Below, piece by piece: positions 52,516 through 62,384 of a stretch of 64,000 nucleotides of DNA. Positions within the stretch are counted from its first letter, which is position 1, and each line of letters opens with the position of its first letter. Source of the DNA: Stenotrophomonas geniculata ATCC 19374 = JCM 13324 (GTDB taxonomy: Bacteria; Pseudomonadota; Gammaproteobacteria; Xanthomonadales; Xanthomonadaceae); assembly GCF_001431625.1 (NCBI RefSeq), contig NZ_LLXT01000136.1, positions 1 to 64,000 on the forward strand, read 5' to 3'. The notes beneath the pieces were generated by a model that had not been told where the DNA came from, ran no database searches, and saw only the letters and a list, made by a program, of their open reading frames with translations. A program made the position numbers and the translations under genes.

Positions 52516-53685
52516 TCAGAAGTGCATCTGCGCGCGCAGTTCGAAGATCTCCGGCGTGCTGTGCACGCCACGACGGCTGGCGTCGACCTTGACGTAGTTG
52601 GCCTGGAACTTGAAGTGGCTGGTCAGGTACCAGTTCGCACCCAGGGTCAGGTCGTGCTGGCGTCCGCCGAGGATGCTGCCATCGTCGAGGTCCATGCGGC
52701 TGTAGCGGGCCACCAGTTCCACCGCGCCGTAGTCGTGCGCCGGCTTGATGTTGGCCACGGCACCTGCGTTGTACGGGCGCGATTCGCCGGTCAACACCCA
52801 GCTGGCCATCGCGTACTGGCCGCTGCCGGTGTAGTCGGGCTTGCCGTCATGACGGGTGACCGTGGCGCGCAGGGCTTCGGCCTGCAGCGAGAACGGGCCG
52901 CGGATCCAGATGCCTTCCAGGCCGGTGCGGCGGATCTGGTCGGCGGTGACCAGCGCGCCGGAATCGACATAGCGGATGTCGGTCAGGCCGGCCTCCGGGC
53001 GTGCGCGCAGGCGCGCGCTGGCCTCGTGGTGCACGTCGCGGCCATCGCTGTAGCCACGCGGATTTTCCTGCGAGTAGGCCAGGCCCAGGTGGATTACATC
53101 ACCCGGCGCCTTCACCGGGGTCCACACCGCACGCACGGCCTGGGTGGTGCCGGGGTTGTCACCCTGCAGGTCCTTGCCGCCATAGGCGCCAGCCTGCAGC
53201 AGGTACTGCGGGCGCTCCAGCACCCATTCCACACCCGTGCGGCGGCCGGCGTAGAAGGCCTGCACGGGCAGTGCGGTTTCCAGGAAGCTGCCGGCGCGCG
53301 AAGACGTGTTCGCGTCCAGGCCAACCGGGGTCTTCATGTAGCCGAAGCGGAAGCGGCCGATGTCGCGGCCGAAGAAGGCCTTGCTTTCGAAGCGCACGAA
53401 CACGTCCAGCCAGGTGTCGGACTGGAAGTCGTAGTAGACCATCGCGTCGTAGACGCCCTTCTTCTTCAGCGTCGCGCCGAACTCCTTGCGACGCACGGCG
53501 TCATCGTCCTCAAGGCCGCTGCCCGAGGAAAAATCGTTGTAGTCGTAGGCGATGTTGGCGGTCGCGGCCAATTCGGTGCCGTCGCCGAAGGCGTACCTGG
53601 TCGGCCAGTTGTCGAAATCGGCAGCCGAAGCGAAGGCGGGAAGCGCGGCCAGCGACAGGGCCAGCAAGGTGGGAATCGGGCGCAT
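52516..53685 (-). CDS. OprO/OprP-type porin
   Basis: 389 aa. Signal peptide IPTLLALSLAALPAFASA. Barrel: ATANIAYDYNDFSSG, VYDAMVYYDFQSDTWLDVFVRFE, RFRFGYMKTPVGLDAN, SSRAGSFLETALP, ASWVLTGESRPYN, and terminal LRAQMHF. Same family as the porin at 43606 but clearly diverged from it. It is divergent from dctA with a shared 330-bp control region, so C4-dicarboxylates are its likely cargo. Start ATG 53685. Confidence 0.91.
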   Translation of the reverse strand: MRPIPTLLALSLAALPAFASAADFDNWPTRYAFGDGTELAATANIAYDYNDFSSGSGLEDDDAVRRKEFGATLKKKGVYDAMVYYDFQSDTWLDVFVRFESKAFFGRDIGRFRFGYMKTPVGLDANTSSRAGSFLETALPVQAFYAGRRTGVEWVLERPQYLLQAGAYGGKDLQGDNPGTTQAVRAVWTPVKAPGDVIHLGLAYSQENPRGYSDGRDVHHEASARLRARPEAGLTDIRYVDSGALVTADQIRRTGLEGIWIRGPFSLQAEALRATVTRHDGKPDYTGSGQYAMASWVLTGESRPYNAGAVANIKPAHDYGAVELVARYSRMDLDDGSILGGRQHDLTLGANWYLTSHFKFQANYVKVDASRRGVHSTPEIFELRAQMHF

Positions 53686-54015
53686 TAGGTGCGGCTCTCT
53701 CAGATTGCGTGTGGACAGGACAACAGCGGCCGCAAGGGCCGGAACTTTCGCAATGACGCGCCCGGCCGTTCAGCCCGGGCCACCGGCCTCCCCATGATCG
53801 GGCGGTGCGGCGCCAGTGTAGGCATCGCGGCCACCTGAATCGGGGGGCTAGTACCAATAGGTTATCTGCGCCAGCGTGCCCGGCGCGTACAAAGGCGTCC
53901 ATTGGTCGCACCCCCTGCGCGTGCAGCACAGGGCCTGCGATCAGTTTCCACGGTTACGGTTCCCGTGCAGTCCCGGGGCCGTACGTGCCTGAAAACGCCC
54001 CTTCCGGAGTCCGCC
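53686..54015. promoter_or_regulatory. Shared control region of porin and dctA
   Basis: 330 bp between divergent start codons, no gene. It contains the near-palindrome TACC-AATA-GGTT (ACC/GGT half-sites at 53853-53862), in the more AT-rich middle, a plausible binding site for the LuxR-type regulator acting on both genes. No sigma-54 -24/-12 element typical of dctA in other bacteria was recognised. Confidence 0.5.
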
Positions 54016-55359
54016 ATGCACATCCCGACCGCAGCACCGGTGCCTGCAAAGCCGTTGCCGATCTATCGCCAGCTGTACTTCCAGGTGATCGTGGCGATCG
54101 TCCTGGGCGCCATCCTCGGCCACTACGAGCCGTTGATCGGCGAGAAGATGAAACCGCTCGGCGATGCCTTCATCAACCTGGTGAAGATGATCATCGCGCC
54201 GGTGATCTTCCTGACCATCGTCACCGGCATCGCCGGCATGACCCACCTGCGCACGGTGGGCCGCGTGTTCGCCAAGGCGATGGCGTACTTCCTGTTCTTC
54301 TCCACGCTGGCACTGATCGTAGGCATGATCGTGGCGCACGTGGTGCAGCCCGGCGCCGGCATGAACATCAACCCGGCCGAGCTGGATCAGACCGCGGTGC
54401 ACAGCTACGTCGAGAAGTCGCATGACCTGACCCTGGTCGGCTTCCTGATGGACATCATCCCGAAGACGCTGCTCAGCGCGTTCGTCGATGGCAACATCCT
54501 GCAGGTGCTGTTCGTGGCCGTGCTGTTCGGCATCGCGCTGGCATCGGTGGGCGAGAAGGGCAAGCCGATCGTGAACTTCCTGGAGGCGCTGGTCGCCCCG
54601 GTGTTCAAGCTGGTGCACATCCTGATGAAGGCCGCCCCGATCGGTGCCTTCGGCGCAATCGCCTTCACCATCGGCAAGTACGGCGTCGGCTCGCTGATCA
54701 ACCTGGCCTGGCTGGTGGGCTCGTTCTACCTCACCGCGTTCCTGTTCGTGGCGGTGATCCTGGGCCTGGTCTGCCGCCTGTGTGGCTTCTCGGTGTTCAA
54801 GCTTGCGCGTTACCTGAAGGCCGAACTGCTGCTGGTGCTGGGTACCTCCTCGTCGGAGTCGGCGCTGCCGTCGCTGATGGAAAAGATGGAACGCGCCGGG
54901 TGCAGCAAGTCGGTGGTGGGCCTGGTGGTCCCGACCGGCTATTCGTTCAACCTGGACGGAACCAACATCTACATGACCCTGGCCGCGCTGTTCATCGCCC
55001 AGGCCACCAACACCGAACTGACCCTGGGCCACCAGATCGCCCTGCTGCTGGTCGCCATGCTCAGCTCCAAGGGTGCCGCTGGCGTTACCGGCGCCGGCTT
55101 CATCACCCTGGCCGCGACCTTGGCGGTGGTGCCGGAAGTGCCGGTGGCTGGCATGGCGCTGATCCTGGGCGTGGACCGCTTCATGAGCGAATGCCGCTCG
55201 CTGACCAACTTCATCGGCAATGCCGTGGCCACGGTAGTGGTCTCGCGCTGGGAGGGTGCGCTGGACCGCAACCGCCTGCAGCTGGCGCTGGATGGCCGCG
55301 AAAGCGAACTGCCGCCGCTGATCGATGCCGTGCCCGAGGCGCTGCCGGCCAGGGGCTGA
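54016..55359 (+). CDS. dctA: C4-dicarboxylate:cation symporter DctA
   Basis: Imports succinate, fumarate and malate with protons or sodium. 447 aa, DAACS/glutamate-transporter fold. Recognisable: [67 protein letters not shown] (HP1 with the SSSE motif), [20 protein letters not shown] (unwound TM7), and [20 protein letters not shown] (HP2). Start ATG 54016 follows CGGAGT. Its products feed malic enzyme encoded next. Confidence 0.97.
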   Translation: MHIPTAAPVPAKPLPIYRQLYFQVIVAIVLGAILGHYEPLIGEKMKPLGDAFINLVKMIIAPVIFLTIVTGIAGMTHLRTVGRVFAKAMAYFLFFSTLALIVGMIVAHVVQPGAGMNINPAELDQTAVHSYVEKSHDLTLVGFLMDIIPKTLLSAFVDGNILQVLFVAVLFGIALASVGEKGKPIVNFLEALVAPVFKLVHILMKAAPIGAFGAIAFTIGKYGVGSLINLAWLVGSFYLTAFLFVAVILGLVCRLCGFSVFKLARYLKAELLLVLGTSSSESALPSLMEKMERAGCSKSVVGLVVPTGYSFNLDGTNIYMTLAALFIAQATNTELTLGHQIALLLVAMLSSKGAAGVTGAGFITLAATLAVVPEVPVAGMALILGVDRFMSECRSLTNFIGNAVATVVVSRWEGALDRNRLQLALDGRESELPPLIDAVPEALPARG

Positions 55360-55374
55360 TCCAGGTGTGTGGTA

Positions 55375-55411
55375 CCGCGGGGCCGATCACGACAGTGGTA
55401 CGGCCCCGCGG
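55375..55411. terminator. Hairpin after dctA
   Basis: CCGCGGGGCCG (55375-55385), 15-base loop, CGGCCCCGCGG (55401-55411), followed by cgttt. Probably ends the dctA transcript before maeB. Confidence 0.75.
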
Positions 55412-55546
55412 CGTTTCAGGGCGTCCCATGGCTGTCATGGCAGACGCCGAAGCTGGTATCCCGGTACCGTCGCATACGGCACGGAATTGTGCGGTCGCAG
55501 CATGCCTGCGACAGGATAGCGACAGGTCCAGACGCTCCAACGGGGG

Positions 55547-55552
55547 TATCAT
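55547..55552 (+). promoter_or_regulatory. -10-like TATCAT upstream of maeB
   Basis: TATCAT, five of six matches to consensus, 37 bases before ATG 55590. No good -35 is seen. Confidence 0.35.
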
Positions 55553-55589
55553 CCCCTGTCCCTTCTGCCCATTCATGTAACCCACATCG

Positions 55590-57881
55590 ATGTCCAACGA
55601 AGATTTCAAACAGGCCGCCCTCGATTACCACCGGATGTCCCCGCCGGGAAAGATCAAGGTTTCCGCTACCAAGCCCATGCTGACCCAGCGCGACCTGTCG
55701 CTGGCGTATTCGCCGGGCGTGGCGTACGCCTGTGAAGCGATCAAGGCCGACCCGCAGCAGGCCAGCGAGCTGACCGCCCGCGGCAACCTGGTGGCGGTGA
55801 TCTCCAACGGTACCGCGGTGCTGGGCCTGGGCAACATCGGCGCGCTGGCCGGCAAGCCGGTGATGGAAGGCAAGGGCGTGCTGTTCCAGAAGTTCGCCGG
55901 CATCGATGTGTTCGACATCGAAGTGGATGAAACCGACCCGGACAAGCTGGTCGACATCATCGCCTCGCTGGAGCCGACCTTCGGTGGCATCAACCTGGAA
56001 GACATCAAGGCGCCGGAATGCTTCGTGGTCGAGCGCAAGCTCCGCGAGCGCATGAAGATTCCGGTGTTCCATGATGACCAGCACGGCACGGCGATCATCG
56101 TCGGCGCGGCCGTGCTCAACGCCATGGCGATCACCGGCAAGAAGATCGAGGAAGTGAAGCTGGCGACCACGGGCATGGGCGCAGCCGGCATTTCCTGCGT
56201 GAACATGCTGGTGCAGCTGGGCCTGAAGCCGGAGAACATCCTGGCCTTCGACCGCGAGGGCGTGATCCATACCGGCCGTACCGACCTGGACCCGGAAAAG
56301 CAGCGCTATGCGCGCGACACCGACAAGCGCACCCTGGCAGAGATCGTCGACGGCGCGGACATCTTCCTGGGCCTGTCGGCACCGGGCATCCTGACCGCCG
56401 ACATGGTCAAGACCATGGCGCCGGATCCGGTGATCTTCGCGCTGGCCAACCCGACCCCGGAAATCATGCCGGAACTGGCGCGCGCCGCGCGTCCGGACGC
56501 GATCATCGGCACCGGCCGTTCGGACTACCCGAACCAGGTCAACAACGTGCTGTGCTTCCCGTACCTGTTCCGTGGTGCGCTGGACGTGGGCGCGACCGCG
56601 ATCAACGAGGAAATGAAGATCGCCTGCGTGCGCGCCATCGCCGCGCTGGCGCGCCGTGCGGCCACCGACATGGGTTCGGCCTATGGTGGCGAGACGCCGA
56701 GCTTCGGCCGTGAATACCTGATCCCGCGCCCGTTCGACCGCCGCCTGCTGGTGGAGCTGTCGGCCGCTGTGGCCCAGGCCGCGATGGATTCGGGCGTGGC
56801 CTCGCGCCCGATCGCCGACATGGGGGCCTACCGCGACAAGCTTGCCCAGTTCGTCTACCGCACCAGCCTGATGATGAAGCCGGTCTACGACCGCGCGCGC
56901 AGCGACAAGCAGCGCGTGGTGTACGCCGAAGGCGAAGAGGAAGTGGTGCTGCAGGCGGTGCAGAACGTGGTCGATGACGGCCTGGCGCACCCGATCCTGA
57001 TCGGCCGCCCGGAGGTGATCGAATCGCGCATCGAGCGCCTCGGCCTGCGCCTGAAGATCGGCGAGAACGTTGAAGTCACCAACATCAACGACGACCCGCG
57101 CTTCAACGAATACTGGCAGTACTACCACGGCCTGACCGGCCGCCGTGGCGTGACCGTGGCCGCGGCGAAGAACCTGATGCGTTCGCGCCCGACCCTGATC
57201 GCGGCGGTGATGGTGGCCCGTGGCGAAGCCGATGCGATGCTGACCGGCATCGTCGGCCGCTTCCACAAGAAGCTGGGCTACGTGCGCAGCGTGCTGCCGC
57301 TGGAGCCGAAGGTCACCTCGACCTCGGCGATGACCGGCGTGATCAACCAGCAGGGCGTGTTCTTCTTCGTGGACACCCACGTGCAGGAAGACCCGACCGC
57401 CGAGCAGCTGTGCGAAGCGACCCTGCAGGCGGCCTACCGCATGAAGCTGTTCGGCATCGAGCCGAAGGTGGCGCTGCTGTCGCACTCCAACTTCGGCAGC
57501 CATGATTCGAAGGATGCGCTGAAGATGCGCCAGGTGCGCGAGCTGCTGCTCAAGCGCAACCCGCGTCTGAACGTGGACGGCGAAATGCAGGGCGACACCG
57601 CATGGGATGAAGCGCTGCGGCAGAAGCTGCTGCCGGGCTCGACCCTGCAGGGCCGCGCCAACCTGTTCGTGCTGCCGAACCTGGAAGCGGCCAACATCGC
57701 CTACAACCTGGTACGCGTGTTCACCGACGGCGTGGCGATCGGTCCGATCCTGATGGGCGTGAACAAGCCGGTGCACATCCTGACCACCAGCGCGACCTCG
57801 CGCCGGATCCTGAACATGACCGCCATTGCGGCGGTCGATGCGCAGATCCGCAAGCAGATCGAAGCGGAAAAGAAGGCGTAA
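55590..57881 (+). CDS. maeB: NADP-dependent malic enzyme (MaeB type)
   Basis: Oxidative decarboxylation of malate to pyruvate with NADP+. 763 aa, the long form: malic-enzyme domain 1-~430 ([43 protein letters not shown] with the catalytic residues, HDDQHGTAI metal site, and the Rossmann [11 protein letters not shown]). A C-terminal phosphotransacetylase-like domain ~440-763 ([31 protein letters not shown]) acts as a regulatory module, often sensing acetyl-CoA. It lies directly downstream of dctA, completing a route from external dicarboxylates to pyruvate and NADPH. Confidence 0.97.
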   Translation: MSNEDFKQAALDYHRMSPPGKIKVSATKPMLTQRDLSLAYSPGVAYACEAIKADPQQASELTARGNLVAVISNGTAVLGLGNIGALAGKPVMEGKGVLFQKFAGIDVFDIEVDETDPDKLVDIIASLEPTFGGINLEDIKAPECFVVERKLRERMKIPVFHDDQHGTAIIVGAAVLNAMAITGKKIEEVKLATTGMGAAGISCVNMLVQLGLKPENILAFDREGVIHTGRTDLDPEKQRYARDTDKRTLAEIVDGADIFLGLSAPGILTADMVKTMAPDPVIFALANPTPEIMPELARAARPDAIIGTGRSDYPNQVNNVLCFPYLFRGALDVGATAINEEMKIACVRAIAALARRAATDMGSAYGGETPSFGREYLIPRPFDRRLLVELSAAVAQAAMDSGVASRPIADMGAYRDKLAQFVYRTSLMMKPVYDRARSDKQRVVYAEGEEEVVLQAVQNVVDDGLAHPILIGRPEVIESRIERLGLRLKIGENVEVTNINDDPRFNEYWQYYHGLTGRRGVTVAAAKNLMRSRPTLIAAVMVARGEADAMLTGIVGRFHKKLGYVRSVLPLEPKVTSTSAMTGVINQQGVFFFVDTHVQEDPTAEQLCEATLQAAYRMKLFGIEPKVALLSHSNFGSHDSKDALKMRQVRELLLKRNPRLNVDGEMQGDTAWDEALRQKLLPGSTLQGRANLFVLPNLEAANIAYNLVRVFTDGVAIGPILMGVNKPVHILTTSATSRRILNMTAIAAVDAQIRKQIEAEKKA

Positions 57882-57905
57882 GCCTTCGTTCCGCTGCGAT
57901 CTGCA

Positions 57906-57931
57906 GAAACGCGCCCTTCGGGGCGCGTTTC
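57906..57931 (+). terminator. Intrinsic terminator of maeB
   Basis: GAAACGCGCCC (57906-57916), ttcg tetraloop, GGGCGCGTTTC (57921-57931). A stable 11-bp stem capped by TTCG, 25 bases after the stop. Confidence 0.85.
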
Positions 57932-57958
57932 GTTTCCGCCCAGCGGAAACCGGATCGG

Positions 57959-58032
57959 GTAGCGCCGGGCCATGCCCGGCGAGCGCGCAGCGCGGCGCTT
58001 CTCGCATTCCGCCGGGCATGGCCCGGCGCTAC
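57959..58032. repeat. Facing pair of SMAG elements
   Basis: GTAGCGCCGGGC-cat-GCCCGGCG (57959-57981) and its inverted copy (58010-58032). Near-identical to the pair at 32512-32580. The flanks (atcggg / cccgat) are also complementary, extending the joint stem. Confidence 0.92.
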
Positions 58033-58154
58033 CCGATGAATTGCAGTCCGGCGGTCATTTCCCTGCAACGCCGCTGCGGCCCAATACGCCCACGCGGCCT
58101 GGCCGTGGGAAGGGACCGGACCGGCCTTCCCACCCTGGGCCCGACCAACTTTCC

Positions 58155-58244
58155 ATGGGCGAGGGTGTCATGCGCAATCGAGTGACGCGGCGGTACTTCC
58201 AGCAGTTGTTCGCGCTGTACGCCGGCTTCGTGCAGTCGCGCTGA
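58155..58244 (+). CDS. Possible very small protein (24-29 aa)
   Basis: ATG 58155 or 58170 to TGA 58242-58244. The shorter form is MRNRVTRRYFQQLFALYAGF plus VQSR: basic start, then an amphipathic aromatic stretch. GAGGG (58161-58165) could serve ATG 58170 as ribosome site. It lies between two SMAG repeats in a 418-bp gap (57882-58299) otherwise occupied only by repeats and the maeB terminator. Coding status is unproven. Confidence 0.3.
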   Translation: MGEGVMRNRVTRRYFQQLFALYAGFVQSR

Positions 58245-58256
58245 GGCCGCGATGCG

Positions 58257-58279
58257 GTAGCGCCGGGCACTGCCCGGCG
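58257..58279 (+). repeat. SMAG element
   Basis: GTAG (58257-58260), CGCCGGGC-act-GCCCGGCG. Twenty bases from the stop of the convergent peptidase gene. Confidence 0.85.
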
Positions 58280-58299
58280 AACGTAAAGTGCGTGGGGGC

Positions 58300-59043
58300 T
58301 CAGTGCCGCTTGCCGCGGCGTGCGGGGGCCGGCGGCGGTGCATCCGAACGCGGCTTGGCGTACTGCGCCCACAGCGCTGGCAGTGCCTTGCCGGTGTGCT
58401 TCTGCCACAGCGTCGGTGCATAGCGGCCGTCGCGCAGGGCCTTGTCCAGTGCGAGCACCAGTCCCGGGTGTTCGGCGTCGGCCCACTTCAGGAACGCACC
58501 GGTCACCCGGTAGCCACTGTCGAAGTTCTGTCCCTTCTCGACCTTGCCCGGCAGTGCCCAGCCCGCGGCGGCATTGTCCATGCCGTAGCGGTCGCGTGCG
58601 TAGTCGGCGATGCCTTCCACCAGCCAGCCCGGCACCCGCGCGTCGCCGTAGCCCGGATAGCCCTGCACGATGTGCATGGCCTCATGGGTGACCAGGTCGA
58701 TGTCGTTCGGGTGCTGCGCCAGCCACCCCGGGTTGACGGTGATCGTCGCTGCGTGGTCCTTGTCGCCGACGAAGGCGATGCCGGTGTAGGCCGGATCGAT
58801 CACGATGCGCACCATGGACGGCGCCGCCGGATGGAAGTCCGCACGTTCGCGCAGATAGGCGAAGAAGAACGTATCGATCACCCGCTTGCGCTGCGGCGCG
58901 GCCAGCGCGCCACGGGCGTCCTGGTAGTTCAGCGTCACGCCGTCGCGGGTCAGCTGCGTATCGAACGCCTGGGTCTGGCCGAAACTGGAGAAGGACAGGG
59001 CAACAAGGGCCAAGGGCAGAAGACGGAAGCGCATGCCGCTCAT
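58300..59043 (-). CDS. Basic secretory protein (PBSP/peptidase-like) family protein
   Basis: 247 aa, exported (signal peptide FRLLPLALVALSFSSFG). Matches the plant basic secretory protein family, thought to be zinc metallopeptidases: THEAMHIVQGYPGYGDA gives HExxH, and GWLVEGIADYARDRYG supplies the downstream Glu motif. The C-terminal tail is Pro/Arg/Lys-rich (PPPAPARRGKRH). Start ATG 59043 overlaps the stop of the GH92 gene (ATGA), so the two are translationally coupled. The substrate is unknown. Action on glycoproteins together with the mannosidase is a reasonable guess. Confidence 0.85.
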   Translation of the reverse strand: MSGMRFRLLPLALVALSFSSFGQTQAFDTQLTRDGVTLNYQDARGALAAPQRKRVIDTFFFAYLRERADFHPAAPSMVRIVIDPAYTGIAFVGDKDHAATITVNPGWLAQHPNDIDLVTHEAMHIVQGYPGYGDARVPGWLVEGIADYARDRYGMDNAAAGWALPGKVEKGQNFDSGYRVTGAFLKWADAEHPGLVLALDKALRDGRYAPTLWQKHTGKALPALWAQYAKPRSDAPPPAPARRGKRH

Positions 59044-62000
59044 TGTACGGTGCCGGCCGCCAGCAGTTCGATCTCCGCCAGCGGCAGCCGTGCCGGTGCC
59101 GCCAGGCGCAGGCGGTACTCGCTGTAACGACCGGGTTTGGCGATCCGGAATGGACGGGTCTGGCGGGCGGATTCGAAGTCTTCGCCGCTGCGCTGGTCGA
59201 GCATGGCCCAGCTGCCGCTGCCGTTGCGGGCTTCCAGCGTCCACTCACCGCCCTGGATGCGGCCGTCGCCGCTGGTCAGCGTGTACATCGTCGGGGTGCC
59301 CTCGGCCAGGCCGGTCAGCGCGATGGTTGCGCCGCTACCCAGGCCCACCGTCGTGCCGGCATCGTCATCGAGCAGCGCGGGCAGGGCACGGCCATCGGCC
59401 AGCGTCGCCTTGGTGCCGCTGCCGAGCAGGTCGTGCAGCAGCTGGGGGCGCTGGCCGCGCGGGGTCAACGAGCGCGGCACATCGTCCACGCCACTGCCCC
59501 AGCGCGAGGGACGGGGGCCCATCACGAAGTCGAGGGTCGCGCCCTTGGCGATCAGGTCGTGCGGCACCCAGGTCTTCGTCCACGGCGTACCGTTGATCTT
59601 CAGCGACTGCACGTAGACGTTCTCACGCGAGTTGTTGGCCGCGTTCACGGTCAGCACCGCGCCACCCTGCAGTTCCACCCGCGCGTGACGGAATGCCGGC
59701 GAACCGATCACGTACTCCGGGGCGCCCATGCGCAGCGGGTACAGGCCCAGCGAGGCCAGCACGTACCACGCCGAGGTCTCGCCATTGTCCTCATCGCCCG
59801 GGTAGCCCTGGCCGATCTCGCTGCCGACGTACAGCCGCGACAGGATCTCGCGCACATGCTGCTGGGTCTTCCACGGCTGCCCGGCGTACAGGTACATCCA
59901 CGGGATGTGGTGTGCCGGCTGGTTGCTGTGCGCATACATGCCCATGCGCACGTCGCGCGCTTCGGTCATCTCGTGGATGGTGCCGCCGTAGGAACCGGCC
60001 AGTGCCGGGTCCGCGGTTTCCGGTGTGGCGAAGAAGGTATCCAGCTTCGCCGCCAGCTTTTCGCGGCCTCCGTACAGCGCCGCCAGGCCCTCGCCGTCGT
60101 GCGCGGCGGTGAACGCGAACGTCCAGCCATTGGATTCGGTGTAGTCGTGACCCCACACGCGCGGGTCGTAGGCCTTGGCGTCCACGCGCCAGCGCCCATC
60201 GGCCTTGCGGCCCTGGAAGAAGCCTGCGTCCGGGTCGAACATCGTCGCGTAGCTGGCGGCGCGGTGGCGGAAGTAGTCGGCCTCGGTGCTGTAGCGTTCG
60301 CGTGCCGCCGGCGTGGCCGCGCGCTTGGCCAGGGCGTCGGCCATGTTGGCGATGCCGAAGTCATTGAGTGCACCTTCCATCGTCCACGACATGCCTTCGT
60401 GCACGTCGGCGCTGGCATAGCCACGGAAGGTCGAGCGGTCCATGCCCTTGCGGCCGACGTGGCGGTCAGGCGGGACCACGGTCGCGTTCTTCAGCGCGGC
60501 CGCGTAGGCCTCTGCCGGATCGAAGCCGCCGACGCCTTTCAGCCACGCGTCTGCAAATGCCACGTCCGAGCTGGTACCGACCATCAGGTCGGCGTAACCC
60601 GGCGACGACCAGCGCGCGATCCAGCCGCCGGCGCGGTACTGCTCGATGAAGCCCTGCACCAGCTGGCCGGCATCGTCGGGCGTGAACAGCGCATAGGCCG
60701 GCCAGGTGGTGCGGAAGGTGTCCCAGAAGCCGTTGTTGACGAATACCTTGCCGTCGCGCACGGCGGCGTAGCTGCGGGTCGCGCTGCCCTCGGTGTTGTC
60801 ATCGCTGGCGCTGGCCTGGTTGGCGTAGCGCCACTCCGGTGCGGCGGCGCTGCCCACGTTCTCATGGCCGGAATTCGGGTACAGGAACAGCCGGTACAGG
60901 CTGGAATACAGCGTGGTCTTCTGGTCGTCGCTGGCATCGCCGATGTCGAAGCGGGCCAGGCGTGCGTCCCATGCATCCTGCGCACGGCCGGACACGCTTT
61001 CCAGCGTGTCGGCCGCAGCGATTTCCAGTGCCAGGTTGTGCCGCGCCTGCTCCACCGAGATCAACGAGGTGGCGATGCGCATGGTCACCCGCCGGTCGCT
61101 GCCCGCATCGAACTTGATGTAACCGGTCGGGCGGCCGGTGTCGAGGCGCCCACTGCTGCGCCAGGGCTTGTCGAAGCGGGCCACCACGTACATGCGGCTG
61201 GCGCCGTTGGACAGGCCACTGCGCGTGTCGGTATAGCCGGACAGCGTCTGCGTGGCGGCGTCCAGAGTCAGGCCACCGCGTGCATCGACATTGTCGAACA
61301 GCAGGTTGGCGTCGCCGCCCTCGGGGAAATCGAAGCGGAACAGCGCCGCATGATCGGTCGGCGCGATGGCGGCGGCGATGCCGTTGTCGAAGCGCACGTC
61401 GTAGCGGTAAGGGCGGGCGCTCTCGTGGCTGCGATCGAACGACAGCGCGCGCTTGCGGCGGTCGGCCTCCGGCACGCCACGGCTGGCCGAGGGCATCACC
61501 TGGAAGGTCTGGCGGTCGCCCATCCACGGGCTGGGCTGATGGCTCAGCGCAAGCGCCTGCAGTTGCGGGCGGTTCTGTGCGTCGTTCTGTTCGTTCCAGC
61601 GGTACAGCCAGTTCAGTGCGCCGGCATCGGTCACCGGAGTCCAGAAGTTGAAGCCGTGGGGTACCGCCGTGGCCGGGAAATTGTTGCCGCGCGAGAAGGT
61701 GCCGTTGGCCTGGGTGCCACGGGTGGTCAGCACCCAGTCGGAGACGCGTTGCGGCTGTTGTCGCGGCTGAGCATCCAGGCGCACGTCGTCGATCCAGCCG
61801 GCGACCGGTGCACCGTCGGCACTCGCCACCTCCAGTTCGATCGCCACCACGCGGCGACCGTTCAGCGCGGGCACGTCGCCCAGTCGCACCGCCTTGCGTG
61901 CCCATTGCTGCGGATACAGCGTCTTCGACACGCCCTGCGCGTGTGCGCCAAGGGCTATACCGTGCTGGTCGCGTGCCGCGCCGGCCGAAACGCGGCTGCC

Positions 62001-62384
62001 ATCGTCCAGCAGCAGGTCCAGTGACACATAGGTCGAGGCCACGGTGTCCTTGCCGACGATCTCCGGCAGCACCAGCCACGACAGGGTGGTATCGGCCTCG
62101 ATCGGCAGATCTGTCTTGAACAGCTCGCGCCGCGCGCTGCCGCCTTCGCTGCTGTAGCGCAGTGCATGCAGGCCGCTGTAGCCCACATTGCGCTTGGCGG
62201 CGTAAGGCGCCGCAGGGCCGTTGCCGATCGTGACCTGCAGTGCACCCGCGGCCTGCGACGGGGCAGGTTCGCCGGGCTCGAACGAGGTCTGCAGTCCCTG
62301 TGCCAACACCGGCATCGCGGTAGTCGCACAGGCCAGGGCCAGGGCGAGCGGAAGCAGGGCGCGGCGTGGATCGGACAGGGTCAT
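59040..62384 (-). CDS. GH92 family alpha-mannosidase, exported
   Basis: Calcium-dependent exo-alpha-mannosidase of glycoside hydrolase family 92, acting on N-glycan or yeast mannan chains. 1114 aa, longer than the ~750 aa core. Signal peptide ~1-29 (LALALACATTAMPVLAQG). N-terminal lectin-like module ~30-180, GH92 N-domain from ~190 (NFFPATAVPHGFNFWTPVT-type opening), (alpha/alpha)6 domain with FWDTFRTTWPAYALF, WTMEGALNDFGIANMA and QPAHHIPWMYLYAGQPWKTQ. Catalytic loop YPGDEDNGETSAWYVLASLGLYP. A C-terminal discoidin-like domain closes the protein (EYRLRLAAPARLPLAEIELL). Start ATG 62384 follows GGGAGAC. Confidence 0.95.
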   Translation of the reverse strand: MTLSDPRRALLPLALALACATTAMPVLAQGLQTSFEPGEPAPSQAAGALQVTIGNGPAAPYAAKRNVGYSGLHALRYSSEGGSARRELFKTDLPIEADTTLSWLVLPEIVGKDTVASTYVSLDLLLDDGSRVSAGAARDQHGIALGAHAQGVSKTLYPQQWARKAVRLGDVPALNGRRVVAIELEVASADGAPVAGWIDDVRLDAQPRQQPQRVSDWVLTTRGTQANGTFSRGNNFPATAVPHGFNFWTPVTDAGALNWLYRWNEQNDAQNRPQLQALALSHQPSPWMGDRQTFQVMPSASRGVPEADRRKRALSFDRSHESARPYRYDVRFDNGIAAAIAPTDHAALFRFDFPEGGDANLLFDNVDARGGLTLDAATQTLSGYTDTRSGLSNGASRMYVVARFDKPWRSSGRLDTGRPTGYIKFDAGSDRRVTMRIATSLISVEQARHNLALEIAAADTLESVSGRAQDAWDARLARFDIGDASDDQKTTLYSSLYRLFLYPNSGHENVGSAAAPEWRYANQASASDDNTEGSATRSYAAVRDGKVFVNNGFWDTFRTTWPAYALFTPDDAGQLVQGFIEQYRAGGWIARWSSPGYADLMVGTSSDVAFADAWLKGVGGFDPAEAYAAALKNATVVPPDRHVGRKGMDRSTFRGYASADVHEGMSWTMEGALNDFGIANMADALAKRAATPAARERYSTEADYFRHRAASYATMFDPDAGFFQGRKADGRWRVDAKAYDPRVWGHDYTESNGWTFAFTAAHDGEGLAALYGGREKLAAKLDTFFATPETADPALAGSYGGTIHEMTEARDVRMGMYAHSNQPAHHIPWMYLYAGQPWKTQQHVREILSRLYVGSEIGQGYPGDEDNGETSAWYVLASLGLYPLRMGAPEYVIGSPAFRHARVELQGGAVLTVNAANNSRENVYVQSLKINGTPWTKTWVPHDLIAKGATLDFVMGPRPSRWGSGVDDVPRSLTPRGQRPQLLHDLLGSGTKATLADGRALPALLDDDAGTTVGLGSGATIALTGLAEGTPTMYTLTSGDGRIQGGEWTLEARNGSGSWAMLDQRSGEDFESARQTRPFRIAKPGRYSEYRLRLAAPARLPLAEIELLAAGTVQ

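Noticed and set aside
59043-62024. A 993-codon plus-strand frame opposite the GH92 gene
   Set aside because: No domain and biased Arg/Ala/Gly/Val composition. It is the shadow of the mannosidase reading frame.
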